A stretch of 64,000 nt of DNA from Mercenaria mercenaria (taxonomy: Eukaryota > Mollusca > Bivalvia > Venerida > Veneridae). The notes below the pieces were generated by a model, which saw nothing but the letters and a program-made list of their open reading frames with translations, was not told the origin of the DNA and did not search any database. Both the position numbers and the translations under genes were made by a program. Below, in pieces: positions 57,267 to 64,000 of this stretch (its first letter is position 1; each line of letters opens with the position of its first letter). The stretch spans positions 18,757,001 to 18,821,000 of the forward strand of contig NC_069376.1 in NCBI RefSeq assembly GCF_021730395.1. The letters run 5' to 3'.

Positions 57267-58253
57267 ATGGGTGGTAGTCCCTCGTTTCCGATTGTACCGA
57301 TCGCGAAGGATCGAATTTTTATAGTAACGGGAGCGAATACCGGGATTGGTTATGAAATTGCTAAATGGTCTGCCATGATGGGAGCCACTGTGATCCTAGC
57401 TTGTCGGTCAGAAGAACGAGCAAGAAAAGCTATGGAGACGATGCAAGAGGAATTTAAAACTGAAAAAGAAAAAGGAACAACGGGCTTAACTGATAGTCCA
57501 ACACTAGCTATTGAATTCATGAAACTGGACCTTGCATCGTTTCAGTCAGTGGTAGAATTTTGTGAGGAATTTAAGAAAAGTGGCCGTCAGCTTCACGTGT
57601 TGTGTTGTAATGCGGGTCTCGGTGCCAATTCTTATAAACAAACTTCGGACGGACTTGAAATAATGTTGCAGGTTAATTACCTTAGTCATTTCATCATCAT
57701 TGCAAAGTTATTATCGATAATGCGACGGTCTGGACCAGATTGTCGTATTGTACTTACATCAAGTGGCTTTCATAAAGGTGGGACATTTGACTTGACAACA
57801 ATGAATTATACTGGCAATGCCAGAAGTTTTCCGGATCTAAATTACTACGGGCGATCGAAGTTGTATCAAGTCATGCAAGCTTTTGCGATGTCACGCCGGT
57901 TTAAAGACTCAAACGTTGCCGTCAACAGCATGCATCCTGGTTTTGTGGACTCGGAATTTTTCAGGGATGTTACAGGCATTGCAAAATGTTGCTTCGCGTG
58001 TTTTCGAACTTGTGGTGCTATGAAAAATACTTTAGAAGGAGCAACCTGCGGCATTGACCTAGCTACGAATCCGAAACATGCCGGAGTGTCAGGGCATTAC
58101 TGGGTGAATTGTAAGATCACAACACCATCTAGCACGTCACGTGACGAGCAAAAACAAGAGATGCTGTGGAAAGAAACATTCCCTTTCATTCAAAAGTACC
58201 TGACGGAAGAGGAAATTGCAGATATGGAAGGAAAATCCCCAAACCGTTTGTAA
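57267..58253 (+). CDS. short-chain dehydrogenase/reductase, retinol dehydrogenase/WWOX-like (array copy 3)
   Basis: 328 residues in one coding exon; very close to copy 2 over its first half. TGANTGIG at 21-28, CNAGL at 114-118, Asn137, TSSG at 164-167 (the third Ser of copies 1 and 2 is Gly), Tyr194 and Lys198 are present. One residue is missing before the Cys cluster (DVTGIAKCCFACFRTC), and GATCGID replaces GATTGID, adding a Cys. N terminus MGGSPS fits N-myristoylation. The acceptor TTTTTTTCCAG lies just before the leader ATTATAGAGTGACATAGAAAT, shared with copy 2. A 178-bp duplication sits immediately upstream. AATAAA at 58467-58472 may be the poly(A) signal. Confidence 0.95.
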   Translation: MGGSPSFPIVPIAKDRIFIVTGANTGIGYEIAKWSAMMGATVILACRSEERARKAMETMQEEFKTEKEKGTTGLTDSPTLAIEFMKLDLASFQSVVEFCEEFKKSGRQLHVLCCNAGLGANSYKQTSDGLEIMLQVNYLSHFIIIAKLLSIMRRSGPDCRIVLTSSGFHKGGTFDLTTMNYTGNARSFPDLNYYGRSKLYQVMQAFAMSRRFKDSNVAVNSMHPGFVDSEFFRDVTGIAKCCFACFRTCGAMKNTLEGATCGIDLATNPKHAGVSGHYWVNCKITTPSSTSRDEQKQEMLWKETFPFIQKYLTEEEIADMEGKSPNRL

Positions 58254-59331
58254 TTTGAAATATAGAAATTTATTTAGAGTAATCATGGTTTACCAAGCGG
58301 AATTAATGCCAAGCCTTTCAAAGTATAGAAAAGGTGCATTCATTGTTTTGTAACTGAAATGGCAATGGAAATGAAATGAATTTCATGCTGTCAAATCTTT
58401 ATTTCCTTGTTCTTTATATCATTCACTTTTATGATACATTGTAAAATTTCATACTTTTTTTTACTAAATAAACGTTGATATTGAACGTAATAATGGACGA
58501 CTGGCGTGCATTTAGTAATGTGCGTCTTGAAGAATGGGACGCGAAATAGTCAACAATCTTCGCATATATGTCATTGTTTTTAAAGGTTGAAAACAGTTGT
58601 AACGATTGACGTTTTAGTTATATTCAATTCACTTTTAACTGGAATCTAATAATGGATATAATGTTTGCATCTTATTTTACTTAGGATACTGTCATATCTA
58701 CTTGCACTTTGCCAGTTGATTGACGCTAACGCTTTGTTTGGATGGCTATTTATCGTTCGGCTATTCGGCACTATCGCTTAATGCTCGTATGACTCTCTGT
58801 GCAAAGCATGAAAGTGCGAAACAAGCGTATGGAGAACACATAAAAAGCCCATCGGCATAGGTCCACTACCTCAACTCTTCACTAGTAATTGTATCATTTC
58901 ATTATATACATGTAAACTGCAAGACAAAAATGCCGTAGTTAATGTAATTTGATTATATCTGTTTTATGTTAGCTATAATATTAGCTTTTATATATTACTT
59001 TAGTCATTTAATTATAATTATACAATAAATGTTAAAACATTTAACTCCTTTCATTCTTTATGGACTTTATAAGTGTTTCTCTAATCCGTGTTAACATTAA
59101 TTTTTATAGTTTGTTTGGCTGGTTTTACCACCTATTGTGTACATTTACTATAGTTTGTTTTAATACTTTTTGCAATATTTTCAATAAATAATGTAAGTTT
59201 TCATGCGGAAAATTTTGTTCAATGTTTATAATGTTCTGACGTACATATGTATATCTACATAATTTTAAGAGTTTGTCTGTGTTCAGTATACTAGTATTAC
59301 GTTGATTTTCTACGCATACGCATTTTAAAGG
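58254..59331. other. 3' flank of SDR copy 3
   Basis: AATAAA at 58467-58472; no other gene or strong structure. Confidence 0.5.
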
Positions 59332-60300
59332 CCCGCCGTGACCGGGTAGTTAAGGTCATTGACCTACAACCACTTGACCCTCTTAACATTTTGGCTCGAA
59401 ATCTAGCATGTGATGTTAAATTCGTGAAGAGGCCATCTGGCTGGCTTACGGCAGGTCGGTTGTTCTACCCAGGTGTCCGGAGATGTCTAACGTAAGTGTC
59501 CGGAGCGGCACCCGGTGTCCTCCTCCACCTTCAAAAGCGGGAATTGTGCCGCTACGTTTGTAAAGCAACGAAATTTTGTGGCCTGGGTACAACTCATTCA
59601 AATGTGGAAAATTACATTGCAAAATAATCGCTCTTGACACAAAGAATGGTATGTATAATACTGATATAAACTACTCGAAACTTCTAACGCCACAAGGATA
59701 TGTTTGGCGGTATTCATTAAGTACATTTGTTAAATTTATTACACACTTAGACAAACATGTTTCTGTTAACATGAACTTTAACATATCAACAAAATCGACT
59801 GACTTTATTTCATTCTGTTTACGGCCATTTTTCACTTTTAGATAGGTCACAAATATACACTTAAAATGTAGTGTTTCACTAAACGAGCAAATATCATTTA
59901 TAAAGATACAGAGGTGAAGATATTGACTTTTCACAAGTGCATGACCAAATGTGAAACGAAATGTGGATAAATAGTCACATTACGAGTTTCCACCAAGTCG
60001 TGATCATATCATAGATTCTTTATTAAAACATAGTTACGGGTCAAAGAGGGTATCCGTAACAAAGTGGTTAAGGTCCCATAGACTTCAAACCACTTGCCCA
60101 ATACCGATGTTGGTTCAAAACCCTCTTTGGAAGTAGAATATTATCCACCTGGCTCATGGACATGGAAGGTTTTTGGTTCTGTCTAGATGGCCGATCATAA
60201 CCGGAAGGACCTCTGGGTCTTCCTCCAACATTAACAACCGTGAAAAGTCGCCATAAGGGCTTACTGTGAGTCAGCGAAACTCTGAAGTTAACAAAAAAAA
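59332..60300 (+). repeat. two tRNA-derived SINEs (59332-59550, 60045-60300)
   Basis: First: CCCGCCGTGACCGGGTAGTT then AAGGTCATTGACC, followed by a CCAGGTGTCCGGAG body. Second: GTATCCGTAACAAAGTGGTT then AAGG, GATGTTGGTTCAAAACCC, and AAAAGTCGCCATAAGGGC. Both belong to the GTGGTTAAG family. Confidence 0.6.
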
Positions 60301-61429
60301 TAAAAGCAACAACAGAAACAAGTAAGATATGGATCAAAAGCGTCCTATTGTGTCTAGAAAAATACCTATATACACTTAAAGAGCGCGTAACAGAATTCAG
60401 TAATCCAATCAATTAAATATATTTTGCAACAACAAATCACACTTTGATCAGACAGGACGTGAAATAGCTACGCGTAGATGTGCTGCTCAAGTAGATACGA
60501 GAATTAATAGAACATTTCAGACATTTATTACAAGCGTTTACTGTAAATAAAAATTGTCATTGGTAAGAATTTGAAGATAAACAACTTGAAACCCAAAAAA
60601 AAAAAAAAACAAAAAAAAAAAAACAGCAATGATATTCTTGATTTATTGTTTGATTACCAAAATAAACAGACAAACTATTAAAAAAAAAATGGACGAAATG
60701 AAGCGAGATTGACAATGTTAAACGCTACGAACACTATAAAACACGAAGGCAGTACAAACCGTATTCTTATAAAGCAAGACAACCCCAACAACTTCTTTCA
60801 CTGAAAGACAGAAAACACAGTTAAAAGAAATTAATCGGCCATTCTAGACAGCAATCAGGGGTCTTCCAAAATGGTTGGACATTTTCCGAATTCGCTAGAA
60901 GTCCATCATTGTTAGAAATAGAAACCTTACTGTTGGAGTGAAACGTTAAAATCAAACAGTGTCATGGAAATTTTATCCGTACATTTGACTTTCTCCATCA
61001 AAAACAGGAGATCAAAGACCTATATCATAAATCTAATACATGTACTATAATAATATATGTGTATACCTGTAAATATTGTTGCCATTAAAATCGTCCAGAC
61101 GGAGTGATTCATTTCAAAGAATTGTTATACATAGCATTAATGTTCAAAGGAGTTTAAGATTAGGTAAGACTATTGCTGTGTTTAGATATGACGAATACAT
61201 GAGAAGATACAAAGAACATTTATTGTCTATCGTCCTAAGATTGATGGTTGATAAAAACAACTCAAAATAGTGGTTGTACTTTAATCAACTTACGCTCTTG
61301 ACCTGCCATACAGGATATAATTAGTATAGCTGTACAGATGGACGTGCAGGCTGGTCATGATCTACACTGGTCGCAAAGGCTGAACCAATTCTGTCCAGCA
61401 TGGTAAGAGTTAAAACATTGTACGTACTA

Positions 61430-61790
61430 TGCATCCAGTTTACAGTACATTCTCCTTATGAAAATTATTTAGTAAATTTATATATATCGATTATGTACTG
61501 ATAAAGTGTCCATGATCTCGTTCTATTAGTAGACTGCCATTCTCTGTTTACTTTGTATCAAACAATACTTACGCTGGATTACCCAGGTAAATATATTATA
61601 GGACATCTATGCACCCAGTTTACAGGTTTTTCATTTTGTGAACATTATTTTCATACGTGCATATCGATTATGTACAGATAAGGTTTTCATTATTTCTTTC
61701 TATTTACTGTAGACTGCCATTCTCTGTTTTCTTTGTATCAAATAAATACTTATGTAGGATTATCCTGGTGAATATATAGGACATTGTTAT
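61430..61790. repeat. ~180-bp tandem duplication
   Basis: TGCATCCAGTTTACAG, ATATCGATTATGTAC, AGACTGCCATTCTCTGTTT and CTTTGTATCAAA occur twice in the same order. Confidence 0.8.
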
Positions 61791-62429
61791 GAAGTAAGCA
61801 GGTGCGTGCTTTATCACTACAATATTTAATGAGTTTTAGATCTGAAATATTTATTTGGAGACTATTAAACATTTGGGTAATTATTTTTCTCTTTCTATTA
61901 ATATCAGTACATTAAATTAGTTTTTTTTGAAATTAATGGTCATGTATTTATATCAGTATAATATATAATCTGTAAGAATTTTGTATGTATGTATATATAC
62001 TTGGATTAGTATTTATTAAGTAAGTATATAAGAAAAATTAAAAGTAGTGTTTTAGGAACAAAGGACGTCGATTAAAATAATCCAAGATTTAGTATGGCGT
62101 GTCAGGTGTTTCAAATTCAATTAAGTAATAGTTATTTTTTGTGCTCAGTCATTATTACACATTTTTTTTTTAATACAGTAGGTCTATAATATTATGCTTT
62201 AGAATTGTAAACTACACAAAGTTTGTTTTCTACTGGTTCGCCTGGAATGATCAAACGTCACATTTTTGTACAAACTGTTGAATATGCACATGTGACTGTA
62301 ATTATATTTGACCTCTAGCAAATAAAACAATGTCTGCAAAAAAGTGAGGTTTGACCATTGCTCCAGGGCATATTCATACCAGTCTTTGACAGCCAAATGG
62401 CATGCCTCGCTACAAGTTGTAGTTAGCAT

Positions 62430-62775
62430 ACTATCCCGTGCGTAAGATATGGTATCTTTCGTGTGAGGAAGCCATTCTGCCAGCTGGTTCTATCCAGCTG
62501 GTCGTTCGTGCTTGAAATAATGCTAGAAGAGGCACGCATTACCAACTTTTAGTAACATCTCTAAACCAATAGAGCGGGACAGACCTATCATAAAGATCAA
62601 TAAAACCAATGATCCAGTAACATCGCTACCGGACGGATTCGTTGATTTCCGTACTAATTGTTGTTGTTGTAGCAACACGGGGGTGACGTTTTCCTCCATC
62701 ACAAAATCTGGAAAGTCACCGTATGATCATATCAGCTGGAGCATATGGCATTAAAAACCCAAAACAAAGAAATCC
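62430..62775 (-). repeat. SINE-like repeat
   Basis: GTGAGGAAGCCATTCTGCCA, AGCTGGTTCTATCCAGCTGG and the end GCATTAAAAACCCAAAACAA resemble the GTGGTTAAG SINE body; the orientation is uncertain. Confidence 0.4.
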
Positions 62776-62929
62776 GCATAGTATCGTCTTATGTAAACAC
62801 AAATATTATTTGTAGGACATATATGAACATTATAAAATAAAATATAATTCTATTTACCGACTACATATGTATATTATATTTAAAAATACAATAAAAATGT
62901 TACCAGATGAAATCAGTATTACGATATAT

Positions 62930-63105
62930 CACACAAAATATTGAGGCATACGTCACAAATACTATTTTTTAGACGTATACGTGGCATATTGAACTTCATA
63001 TCACCTGGAACAACTGATACGATTAGACCTTCCTGATATCACAAAAAAATATTGAGTCATACATCACAAATACTATTTTTGGACGTATATGTGGCATATT
63101 GAATG
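62930..63105. repeat. ~107-bp tandem duplication before SDR copy 4
   Basis: CACAAATACTATTTTT, GACGTATA and GTGGCATATTGAA occur twice in order, 130-300 bases before the start codon. Confidence 0.75.
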
Positions 63106-63236
63106 GTCCAGTATAAATACAGTAATATATATATATGCAATGTATTAGATATTGAACTTTGCAACGTCCATAGATTTAAAGATTCCGTAATAATTTTATT
63201 TTGCCTTTTTTTCAGATAACCTAGATTAATAAGAAT

Positions 63237-64000
63237 ATGGGTGGTAGCGCCTCGTTTCCGGTCGTGCAGATCCCGAAAAGTCGCATTTTCTTAATCACGG
63301 GAGCGAATGCCGGAATTGGATATGAGATGGCTAAATGGTCAGCCATGATGGGAGCTACAGTGATCCTAGCTTGTCGGTCAGAGGACAGAGCAAGAAAAGC
63401 CATGGAAAGAATGCAAGAGGAATTTAAAACTGAAAAAGAAAAAGGAACAACGGGCTTAACTGATAGTCCAACACTAGCGCTTGAATTCATGAAACTGGAC
63501 CTTGCATCGTTTCAGTCAGTGGTAGAATTTTGTGAGGAATTTAAGAAAAGTGGCCGTCAGCTACACGTGTTGTGTTGTAATGCAGGTCTCGCTATAAGTC
63601 ACGGCAAACGAAGTGCAGACGGACTGGAGATCATGCTACAGGTCAACTATCTAAGTCATTGCATCATACTTGCAAAATTCCTACCAATAATGAAAAAGTC
63701 AGGACCCGACTGTCGCATTGTACTCACGTCAAGCAAAGCTCATGAAAACGGAACGTTTGATGTTGCTACGATGAATTACACTGGCACCGTCGAAAGATTT
63801 CCAGAGTTCGATTATTACGGACGGTCAAAGTTGTATCAAGTTATGCAAACAATTGCTTTGTCACGAAGTCTTAAGAATTCCAACATTACCATCAACAGCT
63901 TTCATCCTGGATTGGTTGACACGGAGATTTTTCGGCCCGCAGATACATGCTTTATGAAATGTTGTCTTTGCTTTTGCAAAACTATAGGTGGCATGAGAAC
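63237..64000 (+). CDS. short-chain dehydrogenase/reductase (array copy 4), 3' end beyond the window
   Basis: Open from ATG 63237 to the window edge, 254 codons. TGANAGIG at 21-28 (Thr of TGANTGIG changed to Ala), CNAGL at 114-118, Asn137, TSSK at 164-167, Tyr194 and Lys198 are in place. The Cys cluster is CCLCFCKT, with different spacing from the other copies. MGGSAS keeps the N-myristoylation pattern. Residues 59-118 are almost identical to copy 3 at the DNA level, while the following region (AISHGKRSADG, KFLPIMKKSG) is the most divergent of the array, so the gene is a mosaic. Acceptor TTTTTTTCAG ends 22 bases before the start codon. Confidence 0.93.
   Translation, partial: MGGSASFPVVQIPKSRIFLITGANAGIGYEMAKWSAMMGATVILACRSEDRARKAMERMQEEFKTEKEKGTTGLTDSPTLALEFMKLDLASFQSVVEFCEEFKKSGRQLHVLCCNAGLAISHGKRSADGLEIMLQVNYLSHCIILAKFLPIMKKSGPDCRIVLTSSKAHENGTFDVATMNYTGTVERFPEFDYYGRSKLYQVMQTIALSRSLKNSNITINSFHPGLVDTEIFRPADTCFMKCCLCFCKTIGGMR

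Overview
This 64-kb window is intron-rich, AT-rich animal DNA. The repeat content points to a bivalve mollusc: tRNA-derived SINEs ending in GGCGTTAAACCCAAACAAAC-type tails, several elements built like the 'pearl' elements of bivalves, and many short palindromic MITEs. The species call is inference; nothing in the window is prokaryotic.

Layout. (1) 582 to at least 12,968, minus strand: the 5' two-fifths of a canonical Argonaute gene (AGO1-4 clade), covering the N, L1 and PAZ regions. MID and PIWI lie beyond base 1. A tentative first coding exon sits at 22,096-22,126. The exon coding the end of the N domain is present twice in tandem (9,505-9,686 and 9,224-9,405). Both copies are 182 bp, have identical phases and intact splice sites, and including both would shift the frame, so this looks like a mutually exclusive exon pair. 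(2) 12,969-28,378: no confident gene besides that candidate exon; SINEs, MITEs, foldback palindromes, a pearl-like element and a broken Tc1 transposase. (3) 28,379-38,245, plus strand: a complete five-exon gene for a divergent 565-residue forkhead (FOX) protein, with introns full of repeats. (4) 38,246-45,300: repeats, including a Tigger/pogo remnant and a full tRNA-SINE, then a cluster of CRE-like TGACGTCA sites. (5) 45,303 to the window end, plus strand: a tandem array of short-chain dehydrogenases (retinol dehydrogenase/WWOX-like) with three complete single-exon coding regions, one wrecked pseudogene and one gene running off the edge. Their flanks are paralogous, so the array grew by unequal duplication, and a 180-bp tract suggests recent gene conversion.

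The three gene systems (small-RNA silencing, a transcription factor, oxidoreductases) show no sign of working together. The strongest candidate for new biology is the duplicated Argonaute exon. Next are the SDR array, with conserved N-myristoylation signals and a Cys cluster, and the shared architecture of the pearl-like repeat families.
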